A stretch of 64,000 nucleotides of DNA, from the NCBI GenBank assembly GCA_963851215.1, contig CAWKOG010000020.1:693220-757219 (forward strand), read 5' to 3'. The DNA comes from DATKFM01 sp963851215 (GTDB lineage: Bacteria > Pseudomonadota > Alphaproteobacteria > Dongiales > Dongiaceae). The notes under the pieces were generated by a model. That model had not been told where the DNA came from. It saw only the letters and a list, made by a program, of their open reading frames with translations, and did not search any database. Numbering within the stretch: position 1 is the first letter of the stretch; the number at the start of each line of letters is the position of its first letter. Made by a program: the position numbers and the translations under genes. Positions 1-9,055 of the stretch are shown here, in pieces.

Positions 1-1657
1 GTGCGAAATGCTTCCACGGCGAATTCAGGCTGACGCCGCAGGACTTCCTGCACACATTCCTTCGCCACCACGCTGTCGTCCATCATGGCATGACAAGCGG
101 CGAGGTTCGCAAAGACCAGATGATCCGGTGCTGAGATACGCTGAAACGCCTCGATCGCTTCGCGATAGCGCCGGGCGACGAAATAGGCGCGGCCGAGATG
201 ATTCCAGTAACGCTCCGGGTGGTAGGGATTGAGCCGCATCGCCTTCTTGATCCAGTCGATGCCTTCTTCCGGCTTGCCCAGCCAGGTCAATATCTCGCCC
301 TGCTGCACCACGATCAGATCGTCGTTGGGATTGAGCGCCAGCGCGCGGTCCTCGTGATAGCCGGCGCGATCTAGATCGTCACGCGCGACATTGAGCGCCG
401 CCAGGATGCGATGCACGTCGCTGTCGTTCTCGTCCAGCGCCAGCGCTATGTCCAATTCCGCCGCCACCTGGCTCCATACGGCCTCGCGGTCCTCGCACCA
501 ATTGTAGGTCCAGGCCTGGCCCAACACGCAGGCCCTCCAGGCATGGGCGTGGCCGAATTTCGGATCCAACTCGATCGCGCGGCTGAGCAGCCGTTGCGCC
601 TCGGCATTGTCCGCCCTGGTGCTGCGGTGATGCAGCGTCTTGCCGGCGAGCACGCATTCGTAGGCGGCCATGCTGGCGGTCGGCTTCTTGGACGCGCGGT
701 CGCGGTTGGCGGCTTCGACGCGGCCGGGCAGCGTGGCGACGATGGCCGACGTCACCTGGTCCTGGATGGCGAAGATATCCTCGAGATCGCGGTCGTAACG
801 CTCGGCCCAGATATGGCGGTCGGTCTCGCCGTCGATGAGCTGCGCGGTGACGCGCACGCGGTTGCCGGCGCGGCGCACGCTGCCTTCCAGCACATACTGG
901 ACGCCGAGTTCCCGCGCCACCTGCTGCACGTTGACGGCCTTGCCCTTGTACTTGAAGGAGGAGTTGCGGGAGATGACGAACAATTCGCGGAACCGCGACA
1001 GCTCGGTCAGGATGTCTTCGGTCAGCCCGTCGGCGAACAATTCCTGGTCCGGAGTGCCGCTCATGTTGAGAAACGGCAGCACGACGATGGACGGCTTGTT
1101 GGGCAGCGGCAGCGCGGACGTCGGCGTGCGGTTCACGGGTCGCCAGCCGCGCCGATTCGGTAGACGCGGACCGGCTCGGCGATGTTCTTCACCGGCCGCT
1201 CGCCCATATCCTCGAACGACAGCTCCAGCTTGCGGCCGACTTCGGCATAGACCTTCGCCGAAACGCAGATGCCGCCGGGATCGGCCATCTCCTGCAGCCG
1301 CGTCGCCAGATTGACGCCGTCGCCATAGAGATCGCCGCCATCGATGACCACATCGCCGAGATTGATGCCGACCCTGAGATGCAGCGCGTGGCCGCCGGCG
1401 TCGCTCGCGTTGCGGTCGGCCATGCCCTTCTGCAGGTTGATGGCGCATTCCACCGCATTCACCGCGCTGGCGAACTCGACAAACACGCAGTCGCCCATGA
1501 CCTTGAAGATGCGGCCGTAGCGCTGGGCGACGGCCGGCTCGAGCACTTCCTTGCGGCGCGAGCGCAATGCCGACAGCGTCCCCGCCTCGTCCTCGGACAT
1601 CAGGCGGCTGTAGCCGACTACATCGGCGGCGAGAATGGCGGCTAGCTTGCGCTGCAT
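1..1657 (-). CDS. Adenylate/guanylate cyclase with TolB-like and TPR regions (frameshifted, partial)
   Basis: The start at 1657 opens directly on the class III nucleotidyl cyclase domain (AADVVGYSRLM near residue 10, then VMGDCVFVEF with a metal-binding Asp), which spans about residues 3-165. This frame stops at 1133, but the protein clearly continues in the next frame: PSIVVLPFLNMS and ADGLTEDILTEL are the TolB-like segment, followed by YVLEGSVRR and then TPR-like helices to the window edge. The family is normally one polypeptide (cyclase, TolB-like domain, TPR array), so the stop near 1135 is a one-base loss (or two-base gain), either a sequence error or a mutation. The expected reaction is ATP or GTP to cyclic nucleotide; substrate and regulator cannot be told. 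The C-terminus lies beyond base 1. Confidence 0.85.
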
Positions 1658-2026
1658 GATCAGTGGTTCTTCGAGGCTTTGAGGAGCTGATGCCACAGAT
1701 GATATCCACTCTGCGAGACCTGGAACAGCCCAGGGGCCGGAAACTGCCCCCATCCGGCGACAGAAACAGTGACTGCGATCACGCTTATGTCCGCAGCGGA
1801 CAGCGCCGGTAACACGATGGCGTGAGGAAAACACGGCAGCCGCGTGAGCCCAAGCCGGCGGCGGCAACCTTGCAGCCCGGGGGCGATGGCAGTATAAGGC
1901 CCGCCTGCCGGAGCGACCTTGGCCGAACGATCGGTCCGTGGCTGTGCCACGGGGCGATTTTCCCGAGTTAGGTCAAAGACTTGAAGCTTCGTCACGGCGG
2001 CGAATGCCGCCGGCAATCGGTTCGGG
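1658..2026. other. Gene-free stretch upstream of cyclase and tRNA-Pro
   Basis: About 370 bases between the divergent cyclase gene and the tRNA. It should hold the promoters for both. I see no convincing coding frame, repeat or strong hairpin; the open frame on the minus strand has no recognisable protein pattern. Confidence 0.5.
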
Positions 2027-2103
2027 CGGGGGGTAGCTCAGCCTGGTAGAGCGCCTGCTTCGGGAGCAGGAGGCCGCTGGTTCGAATCCAGTCCTCCCGA
2101 CCA
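2027..2103 (+). tRNA. tRNA-Pro (anticodon CGG)
   Basis: A 77-nt cloverleaf. The acceptor stem CGGGGGG pairs with CCTCCCG with one G-U pair. The D-arm has AGCTCAGCCTGGTAGAGC. The anticodon stem CCTGC/GCAGG encloses the loop TTCGGGA (anticodon CGG). The T-arm has GGTTCGAATCC, and the CCA end is encoded at 2101-2103. The surface-sugar genes begin 53 bases downstream, so the tRNA 3' end is a plausible but unproven integration point. Confidence 0.97.
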
Positions 2104-2155
2104 TTGCCCTGTCAGCCGCCCCTTTCCGCGACAGCCACGGACCGCAAAGCCGCCG

Positions 2156-2782
2156 ATGACCCGCGCGCTGCTCGACCTCAAGCCCGCTTTACGCCTCGAT
2201 CTCAGGGACGGCGCCTATCTCCGTCCGCTGCAGGCTGCGGACGTCACCACGGCGTATGTGGACGGCCTGAACGATCCGGAGGTGCACCGCTACATGGAGG
2301 CGCCACGGAAGCAGCGGCAGACGCTCGACGGCGTGCGCGCCTATGTCGCCGCCAACGCGGCCGATGCCCAAGCCATCCTGTTTGGGCTCTATGTTGGCGA
2401 GATCCTGAGCGGCACGGTGCGGCTCCATGACGTGGAAACCGGCCGCGGAACCGCCACCGTCGGCATTGCCCTGTTCGACCGTCGCGTCTGGGGCCAGGGG
2501 CTGGGGAGCGCCGCCCTCGCGGCTGTCGCCCGCTACGCCACCGGCGAATTGGGCCTGAGCCGCCTCGAAGCCGGAATCATCGCCGCCAACAGGGGATCGA
2601 TACAGGCCTTCGAGAAAGCGGGCTTCCGGCGGGCCGGGGACAAGCCAGCCGATCCCGGGCTGGGGCCGGTCGGTTTATGGGTCTTCGAGGCCATCCCGAG
2701 CGCGATGACAGCGGCCAGTTGCCCCACCATCTTCAGCATGTTACCGCATCGAAGGCCGCTGCCGCCGACCCGTAATTCCTAA
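2156..2782 (+). CDS. GNAT family N-acetyltransferase (RimJ/RimL-like)
   Basis: A 208-aa protein with the GNAT fold. The acetyl-CoA pyrophosphate-binding motif is GQGLGSAALAAVARYA (about residues 115-130). The RimL-type ending follows: ANRGSIQAFEKAGFRRAG, where an Asn and the FEKAGF helix are typical. It would transfer acetyl from acetyl-CoA to an amine. It is the first gene after tRNA-Pro and lies 36 bases before a surface-carbohydrate gene, so an amino-sugar substrate is likely but inferred; ribosomal-protein acetylation is the alternative. The last 25 or so residues are low in family signal. Confidence 0.8.
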   Translation: MTRALLDLKPALRLDLRDGAYLRPLQAADVTTAYVDGLNDPEVHRYMEAPRKQRQTLDGVRAYVAANAADAQAILFGLYVGEILSGTVRLHDVETGRGTATVGIALFDRRVWGQGLGSAALAAVARYATGELGLSRLEAGIIAANRGSIQAFEKAGFRRAGDKPADPGLGPVGLWVFEAIPSAMTAASCPTIFSMLPHRRPLPPTRNS

Positions 2783-2818
2783 CGCAAATACTGCTGCCGC
2801 ATCGACATTGACCGCGAC

Positions 2819-4265
2819 ATGAACGAGAGCATCCGCCCGCCAATCAACCCGCGCCCGTCTGCCGGAATTCTCTATCTGCCGGTCGAGGTTTCCGTGCGCG
2901 AGCTGGAGTCCCGGCTGCTGCTGGCGGCGGTGGCCTGCGAAGCAGGCATGGAGGTGGTGCTCGGCCAGAAGTGGCTGTTGCAGAAGAACATCCCGCAGAT
3001 GCCGCCGGGCGTCCTCCTGTTCAAGACCCTGACCAATCGCGACGCCCTGGCGATGCGCGAGGCCCATGCCCATGGCTACCGCACCGCCGCCATCGACGAG
3101 GAAGCGCCGGGCATCGACCCGCGCACCGGCGGCTTGCGCTGGGTGTCGGCCGATGCGCTGGCGCAAAGCGACGTGATCTTCGCCCTCGGCGAGGATCACC
3201 GCGACGCGCTGGCGGAGAAATATCCGCAGCAGGCGGCGAAACTGGAGATCGTCGGCAACCCGCGCTGGGACCTGCTGCGGCCGGAGTTCCGCGCCGCCCA
3301 CGCCGGCGAGGCGGCCGCCATCCGCAAGGAGTTCGGGCCGTTCATCCTCATCAACACGAATTTCGGCCTGATGAATTCCGCCAAGGGCCCGCCGGAAGCG
3401 GTGGTCCGGGCGCTGGTGCGCGGCGGCAAGCTGGACATGAACAAGCCCGACGATGCCCACCTGATCAATGAGAGCCGGCGCGTCGAAGTGCTGTTGATGG
3501 AGGAGATCGGCGGCCTGCTGCGCCGCCTGCATGACGCTTTTCCGGGCCATCGGATCGTCGTGCGCCCGCATCCCAACGAGGTGCTGGACACCTGGCGCAA
3601 GATCATCGGCGACCTGCCGCGGGTGGCGCTGGAGCGGCGCGGTGCGGCGATTCCCTGGATCCTGGCGTCCGACGTGCTGATCCATCCCTATTGCACGACC
3701 GGAGTCGAGGCCTTCGCGCTGGACAAGCCGGCGATCTGCTTCAAGCCGACGGAGACGCCGCTCTACGACATCTACCTTTCCTCGAGCATCAATTTCCTCG
3801 CCCATGACGTGGAGGAGCTGGTCACCGAGGTGGCGCGCATCGTCAGCCAACCGCCGGGCGCGTTCGAGTATCCGCAGGCATTGCGGGATCGGTTCGACCA
3901 ATGCCTTCGCCGCCCATCGCGGCGCCCTGTCCGCCGAGCTGATCGTCCGCCGCCTCGCCATCCTGGCCGCTTCGGCGGGCGCCAGGCCTTGGGAGCCCGC
4001 GGCCGGTTTCCAGCGCTGGATGTGGCTGAAGCATCACAAGGACGCGCTGATGCCCCGCGTGGCGCCGGAGCAGCTGCTGGAAAAGCTGCAGCGGCTACAG
4101 ACGCAGCTCCATCGCGAGCAGAATTTCGCCATCACCCAGATGGGCGACCGCCTGTTCCACATCGCGGCGGCGGGCGAGAACCGCATCGACGACCGCAGCG
4201 GTGCGCCGCCGCTCTGGCTGCGCGCCCATCCCCGCTATACCGAAGCCGCCCGCGCCGCCCATTAG
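2819..4265 (+). CDS. Surface carbohydrate biosynthesis protein (frameshifted)
   Basis: The start at 2819 gives about 360 residues of a family found in surface polysaccharide loci (I recall the TIGR04396-type 'surface carbohydrate biosynthesis' proteins). Visible marks are ILYLPVEVSVRELESRLLLA at the N-terminus, VGNPRWDLLRP, VVRPHPNEVLDTW and HPYCTTGVEAFAL, a glycosyltransferase-B-like nucleotide-sugar site. Near 3900 the frame slips by one extra base; the true C-terminus continues as AFAAHRGALSAELIVRRLA and ends at 4265. The joined protein is about 480 aa. The next gene starts 15 bases later, so these genes are one operon. The exact reaction is not known; a transferase role for the nonulosonic acid made by the neighbours is inference. 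Confidence 0.8.
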
Positions 4266-4279
4266 GTGACAACCCGCCG

Positions 4280-5391
4280 ATGACCACGCCTTCCTTCCAC
4301 AGCCCGCGCCTGCCCGGTTTCGCCGATAGCTTCGAGATCGCCGGGCGCAAGATCGGCGGCGACGCGCCCTGCTATGTCATCGCCGAGGCCGGCTCGAACC
4401 ACGACAAGCAGCTCGACAAGGCCCTGGCCTTGGTCGATGCCGCCGCGGATGCCGGCTGCGACTCCGTGAAGTTCCAGACCTTCGTCGCCGAGGAAATCGG
4501 CTCCAACTACAGCTCATCGGCCACGGCGCTGCCGGAGAACTTGCATAAATGGGGCAAGACGCTGCAGGAGCTCTACCGCAACTGCGCGCTGCCCGACGAG
4601 TTCCACGAGCCCATCGCCGCGCGCGGCGAGAGAGCGGAAGATCGCGTTCTTCTCCAGCGCGTTCTCCGAGCGCGATGTGGACCGGCTGATGAAGGTCGGC
4701 GTGCCCGCGATCAAGATCGCCAGCTTCGAGCTGGTGCATCTGCCGCTGATCAAGCATGCGGCCAACACGGGACTGCCACTGATCATTTCCACGGGAATGG
4801 CCGGGCTCGGCGATATCGAGCGTGCGCTGGAAGCCGTCACGGCGGGCGGCGGCAGCCAAGGTGGCGCTGCTGCATTGCGGCTCCAGCTATCCGCTCAACG
4901 CCGCCAGCGCCAACCTTGCGGCCATGGATACAATCCGCCGCGCCTTTGGCGCGCCCGTCGGGCTATTCCGATCATACGATGGGACTGGCGGTGCCGACGG
5001 CGGCCGCCGCGCTTGGCGCTGCGGCGCTGGAGAAGCATTTCTCTCTCGATCGCAAGAAAGGCACAGGCCAGATCATTCCTTCGCCGTGGAACCGGCAGAG
5101 CTGAAATCGATGGTGGAACTGATGCGCGGTGCCGAGCAGGCCATCGGCAGCCCGCGCAAATCCCGCGCCACCGAGGAAGAGCCGCTGGTGCGCCTCGGCC
5201 GGCGCAGCATCTTCGTCACCCGCGCGCTGCGCGCCGGCGACAAGCTGACTCCTCAGAACATCAAGGTGCTGCGCCCGGGCATCGGCATCGATCCCCAGTT
5301 CCTGCCGCTGCTGCTGGGCCGCTCCGTCACCCGCGCCATGCAGGCGGACACGCCGCTCTCCTGGGACGATGTCCTGGAAGCGCCGAAGTAA
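4280..5391 (+). CDS. NeuB/PseI/LegI-type nonulosonic acid synthase (four frameshifts)
   Basis: The N-terminus reads CYVIAEAGSNHDKQLDKALA and DSVKFQTF, hallmarks of sialic acid synthase TIM barrels that condense phosphoenolpyruvate with an amino sugar. The protein is spread over three frames: start to about 4620, then KIAFFSSAFSERDVDRLMKV, then KVALLHCGSSYPLNAA (4853 on), then GYSDHTMGLAVP (about 4963 on), then PDHSFAVEPAELKSMVELM (about 5070 on) to 5391. The last 60 residues form the SAF (antifreeze-like) domain, with RRSIFVTRALRAGDKLT. Three slips look like one extra base and one looks like one lost base. Joined length is about 370 aa, normal for the family. Whether the product is pseudaminic, legionaminic or sialic acid cannot be told; the PseG and PseH neighbours favour pseudaminic type. 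Confidence 0.85.
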
Positions 5392-5432
5392 TCGGCCGCC
5401 GACCACGCCATTCGATCGGACCCGGATTTCCC

Positions 5433-6137
5433 ATGTCGCTCATCGCCATCATTCCCGCGCGCGGCGGTTCCAAGCGCATCCAGCATAAGAACATCCGGCC
5501 CTTCTGCGGCCGGCCGATGATCGCCTATCCACTGGAGGTGGCGCGGCAATCCGGATTGTTCGGCGTCATCCATGTCTCGACCGACGACGCGGCGATCCGC
5601 AACACGGCGGCGCAGTTGGGCTATGAGCCCGATTTCCTGCGCCCGGCCGCCCTGGCCGACGATCATGTCGGAGTGGTGCCGGTGCTCGACTACGTCGTGA
5701 ACGAATATGCGCGGCGCGGCCAGAAGTTCCGCGGCGCCTGCCTGATCTCCGCCTGCGCGCCGCTGCTGGAGCCCGAAGACCTCATCGCCGCCGCCAAGAT
5801 CTTCGACCAGCATGAGGGAAAGAAGCTGGTGCTCGGCGTCACGTCCTATCCGGCGCCGGTGGAATGGGCGTTCCGCATTGCGCCAGACGGCCTGCTGATC
5901 GCCGACAATCAGGCGAGCCACTTTATCCGCTCGCAAGACCTTCAACACGCCTATTACGACTCCGGCATGCTGGCGATCCACCCAATCAGCGACTTCGTGC
6001 CCGGCGCCGATCTGAAGAACCGGCCGACGGTGCCCTACGTCCTGCCGCGCCATCGCGTGGTGGACATCGACACGGCGGAAGACTGGGAGATGGCGGAAAC
6101 GCTCTATCTCGGTCACCAGCATCGCGGCCGGTCCTGA
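5433..6137 (+). CDS. CMP-nonulosonate cytidylyltransferase (NeuA/PseF family)
   Basis: A 234-aa protein. The N-terminal nucleotide-binding motif IIPARGGSKRIQHKNIRPF is diagnostic for acylneuraminate cytidylyltransferases, which join CTP and a nonulosonic acid to give the CMP-sugar. Further marks are HVSTDDAAI, ISACAPLLEPEDL (a variant of the usual TSP segment), HAYYDSGMLAI and DIDTAEDWEMAE at the C-terminus. The start at 5433 is the ATG immediately before the motif. It follows the synthase by 41 bases in the same direction. The length fits PseF/NeuA without a C-terminal phosphatase domain. Confidence 0.9.
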   Translation: MSLIAIIPARGGSKRIQHKNIRPFCGRPMIAYPLEVARQSGLFGVIHVSTDDAAIRNTAAQLGYEPDFLRPAALADDHVGVVPVLDYVVNEYARRGQKFRGACLISACAPLLEPEDLIAAAKIFDQHEGKKLVLGVTSYPAPVEWAFRIAPDGLLIADNQASHFIRSQDLQHAYYDSGMLAIHPISDFVPGADLKNRPTVPYVLPRHRVVDIDTAEDWEMAETLYLGHQHRGRS

Positions 6138-6147
6138 CGAAACTGCG

Positions 6148-7266
6148 CTAGGTCGCGAGAGCCAGCTTCGAAATCTCCGCGCAGACCCGCGGCGCGCCTT
6201 CACCGTCCACCAGCCGCTGCCCGGCGGCGGCCAGCTGCTGGCGCCGCGCCCCATCGCCGATGAGCGTCCGCAGTTTCTCCGGCAGCTTGCCGATGACGTT
6301 TTCCGCCGTGACACAGGGGAACCCCAGGGCCGTCATCGCCAGTGCCGAGAGCCGCTGGTTTTCGGCGACTATCACGGCAATGAATGGGACGCCCATGGCC
6401 GATAGCTCCCACATGGTCGTGCCGCCGGCGGCAATGGCCAAGTCCGCACCGGCAATCAGCTCGGCCATTCCCGCGCCGGGATCGGCGACGATCCGGGCGC
6501 CCGGCACGGCGGTGCAAGCCTGGCTGAGGGTGGCGCCATGGGGATTGGCGCCGCCGGCGACGATCCCGACGGCGGCGCCCCCCAAATCCAGGCTGCGCAA
6601 GGCTTCGATCACGCTGCCGGTGACGTTGTCGCGGTCCGCGGCGCCTAGCGTCACCAGGATGGTGCGCACAACGCCGTCACGCCTGATACCGCGGCGGATG
6701 CTGCGGCGAAATTCGCGGCGCAGCAGCGCATAGCGCGTGCCGAGCAACAGCTTCGTGCGGCTTCCGGCATCGGGATAGAGGGCCGGTGCCGCGTGGATGT
6801 TCTGGTTCAGGATCAGGTGATCGGCGCAAGGATTCGCCTCGCCATTGTCGTCGATCGCCATCGTGAGGAGACCGTCCCCATGGAGGGGCGCGCGAAAGCC
6901 TGGGCCGAAGTGATAGCCATCGATCACGACCGTTCGCGCCGAAATCTCCTTCGCTTTGGCCGCCGTCGACGCCGCATCCTCCGCACCGCCGGACTCCGCG
7001 GAAATCGCCGCGCAGGCAAACCCCTCCTGCGCGATCCGTGCGCGCAATGACGGCGCCAACCCGGCACTGGCGAAGGCCGCCTGCCCGCCCGCATCCTGCC
7101 AAGCCTGAGCCAGCGCCAGGCACCGCATGACATGGCCGCCGCCAATTCCCGCATGGCCGTCGACCCGCAGGAGCAAAGACTTTGGATCGACCGGCAAAGC
7201 GCCCCCAATCACCCTGACAACATCGCCCGACAAGATTCGGCGGCTTGAACAAAGATATTGTTGCAT
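6148..7266 (-). CDS. pseG: PseG-like UDP-sugar hydrolase (glycosyltransferase-B fold)
   Basis: A 372-aa protein. The N-terminal motif LLLRVDGHAGIGGGHVMRC and the C-terminal IAAGGTTMWELSAMGVP match UDP-2,4-diacetamido-2,4,6-trideoxy-beta-L-altropyranose hydrolase. That enzyme releases the free sugar used by the PseI synthase. ATIDDN-type sequence (TMAIDDNGEANP) and LNQN are also typical. About 30 residues precede the usual family start, so a GTG or TTG inside the first 30 codons could be the true start. It is convergent with the cytidylyltransferase (11-base gap) and divergent from the next acetyltransferase. This gene is the best evidence that the locus makes a pseudaminic-type sugar. Confidence 0.85.
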   Translation of the reverse strand: MQQYLCSSRRILSGDVVRVIGGALPVDPKSLLLRVDGHAGIGGGHVMRCLALAQAWQDAGGQAAFASAGLAPSLRARIAQEGFACAAISAESGGAEDAASTAAKAKEISARTVVIDGYHFGPGFRAPLHGDGLLTMAIDDNGEANPCADHLILNQNIHAAPALYPDAGSRTKLLLGTRYALLRREFRRSIRRGIRRDGVVRTILVTLGAADRDNVTGSVIEALRSLDLGGAAVGIVAGGANPHGATLSQACTAVPGARIVADPGAGMAELIAGADLAIAAGGTTMWELSAMGVPFIAVIVAENQRLSALAMTALGFPCVTAENVIGKLPEKLRTLIGDGARRQQLAAAGQRLVDGEGAPRVCAEISKLALAT

Positions 7267-7379
7267 TATCTTACGCTGTACAAAATTTGATTTGAAACGT
7301 GGGTTTGGAGAGAGGGCCAGGTCTCCAGATCGGCGTTAGCCTCTTGATTCGATTGCCCGGCCCATCGCCGAACGTCGAG

Positions 7380-7859
7380 ATGCTAACCTTGCAGAGCCCC
7401 AAAGCCAAAAGCGGCCGATCGGTATCGCTGCGCCCAGCGGCGCAGGACGATGAATTGCTGCTCTATCAGTGGCAGATCCATCCGGACACGCGTGAATTTG
7501 CCCGCAATCCCCAGCCCCCGACCCTGCGCGAACACCGCAACTGGTTTGCCCAGCGGATGGGCAATGACGGCAGCAGGATTTTCATCATCCTCCACGGTGC
7601 CGAGCCCGGCGGTTGCCTGCGGCTCGATCGGGTCGCAAAGGGCCCCGCGCCGGTCTGGGAGGTTTCCATCAACATTGCGCCGGACTGCCACCGCCTGGGA
7701 CTGGCCAAGGCGGCCTTGATCCTGATCCGGGAACAGATGCCGGGCGCGGAGCTCGTCGCCCATGTCATGCCGCGCAATCAGGCATCCCATGCGCTGTTCC
7801 GGTCCGCCGGCTTTCAGCATGGCGCCGATGGCAACTACCATCTTGTCTGCGCAAGTTAG
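7380..7859 (+). CDS. GNAT acetyltransferase, PseH-like
   Basis: A 159-aa protein. SVSLRPAAQDDELLLYQWQ followed by HPDTREFARNPQPPTLREH and a WFAQRM segment resembles PseH, which acetylates the 4-amino group of the UDP-amino sugar in pseudaminic acid synthesis. The acetyl-CoA loop is weak (CHRLGLAKAALI, about residues 100-112), and the ending NQASHALFRSAGFQ is typical GNAT. The ATG at 7380 is preferred because the upstream in-frame codons have no family signal. The gene is divergent from the PseG-like gene, so the 114 bases between them should hold both promoters. Confidence 0.75.
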   Translation: MLTLQSPKAKSGRSVSLRPAAQDDELLLYQWQIHPDTREFARNPQPPTLREHRNWFAQRMGNDGSRIFIILHGAEPGGCLRLDRVAKGPAPVWEVSINIAPDCHRLGLAKAALILIREQMPGAELVAHVMPRNQASHALFRSAGFQHGADGNYHLVCAS

Positions 7860-7895
7860 TCCGGGAGAAGCGTGAGCCGAAACGCGGCCGGCCTG

Positions 7896-8267
7896 TCAGC
7901 GCACGGAAACGTTGAAGATGCCGGCGCTGCCGCTGTTGCTGTTGTAGCTGACGACCTTGCCGTCGCGCAGGACTTCGACCGTGAGCGTGCCCTCGCGGCC
8001 CGCTTTCTCGATCACGCATTTCAGGCCGAGGCCGCGGACTTCGCGGTGCTCGGGCACCACGCCGTCAAGGGGCATCTCGACCGTTCCATCTGATGTCCTG
8101 AGCTGACAGGCGCCGGTGAAGGTAAGTCCATCGGTGCCGGTGATCGCTAGAACGAAATCACGCGTCTTGGCGTCGCCGGCATGCGCCGTGTCCGCCCAAG
8201 TTGCGTGAGCGCCGGCGCACAGGACCGCCGCCACAGCCAAGGTGACAACTTTGCCGAAAATGTTCAT
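7896..8267 (-). CDS. Small secreted hypothetical protein
   Basis: A 123-aa protein starting at 8267 with a clear signal peptide: a basic start, then VVTLAVAAVLCAGAHATWA with a cleavable AXA. The mature part is about 100 residues with two Cys (GACQLRTS and LGLKCVIE) that could form a disulfide bridge, plus beta-rich sequence ending VSYNSNSGSAGIFNVSVR. I do not recognise the family. It is convergent with the PseH-like gene and stands 128 bases downstream of the MCE operon end, so it is probably transcribed separately. Confidence 0.7.
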   Translation of the reverse strand: MNIFGKVVTLAVAAVLCAGAHATWADTAHAGDAKTRDFVLAITGTDGLTFTGACQLRTSDGTVEMPLDGVVPEHREVRGLGLKCVIEKAGREGTLTVEVLRDGKVVSYNSNSGSAGIFNVSVR

Positions 8268-8395
8268 GGGCCGATGCCCGTACTTTCCCACAACGCGCGG
8301 GGAAACTTAGCACAGCCAAGGTTAACGAAGTAGAAACGCTATCGGCAGTCACCGGGAAACCGCCGCGGTCAAAAAACTCGTTCAATAACAGATAG

Positions 8396-9037
8396 TTAGA
8401 CTTTCGGCTCCTCTAGCACGAACAGCACGACCCGCTTCAGCACATGGCCGAGCGCCTCGTCGAAGGCGGCGACGATATCCGGCAGCTTAGTGCCGGCGGA
8501 GGCTTCGCGGCGCTCGAATGTCGCCGACGACACGATACGCCGTTCAGGCATCTGCACGACTTTGGCGTTGATACGCACCCAGATCACGGGATTGGGGCTG
8601 CCGTCCTCATAGATAGCTTCGAACTCCCGGAGATCGGTCTTCAGCACGTAGTCGGGCCGAAGCCCGACGCCTTCCCGGCCGACCGCGGTGATACTGCGGG
8701 TGCTTTCGAAGGACTCGATCAGCAGCGTCTGCACCATCAGCGGCGCATTGTCGGTCCAGGCGGAGCCGGCATAGTACTCCAGAGTGAATGGCGTGCGCTG
8801 CAACGCAATGCGCGGCGTATCCAGGCTTGTCGCCGCGTTCGGCATTTCGACGACCAGCTGCCAATCCACCAACTCCAGCGTTTCCGGATAGGAAGTCTTC
8901 GGCGTCACGGTGTAGAGCTGCACCGGCACGCTGACTTCCGGCAGCAGGCCGCAGCCCGGCAATGTCCCAGCAAGCGCCAGCAACCCCGCGCGACAGACAT
9001 CGCGGCGCGCGACCGGCCGCCAAACGAACTTGCTCAT
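8396..9037 (-). CDS. ABC-type transport auxiliary lipoprotein (PqiC/ABC_trans_aux-like)
   Basis: A 213-aa lipoprotein. The signal peptide ends in a lipobox, LAGTLPGC, with Cys near residue 29. The mature domain follows the auxiliary-component pattern: LYTVTPKTSY, then WQLVVEMP, then LDTPRIALQ, and a C-terminal DIVAAFDEALGHVLKRVV helix. Such lipoproteins work with MCE proteins in lipid transport between inner and outer membranes. It is the last gene of the minus-strand operon that runs permease, ATPase, MCE, lipoprotein; its start lies 18 bases after the MCE stop. Confidence 0.85.
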   Translation of the reverse strand: MSKFVWRPVARRDVCRAGLLALAGTLPGCGLLPEVSVPVQLYTVTPKTSYPETLELVDWQLVVEMPNAATSLDTPRIALQRTPFTLEYYAGSAWTDNAPLMVQTLLIESFESTRSITAVGREGVGLRPDYVLKTDLREFEAIYEDGSPNPVIWVRINAKVVQMPERRIVSSATFERREASAGTKLPDIVAAFDEALGHVLKRVVLFVLEEPKV

Positions 9038-9055
9038 GCTCTCCGCTCCGCCTGA

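Noticed and set aside
1660..2016. A 118-codon minus-strand frame upstream of the cyclase
   Set aside because: No ribosome-binding site or family pattern; composition does not look coding.
2027..7859. Integrated genomic island with integrase at tRNA-Pro
   Set aside because: No integrase gene, and no direct copy of the tRNA 3' end recognised downstream within the window.
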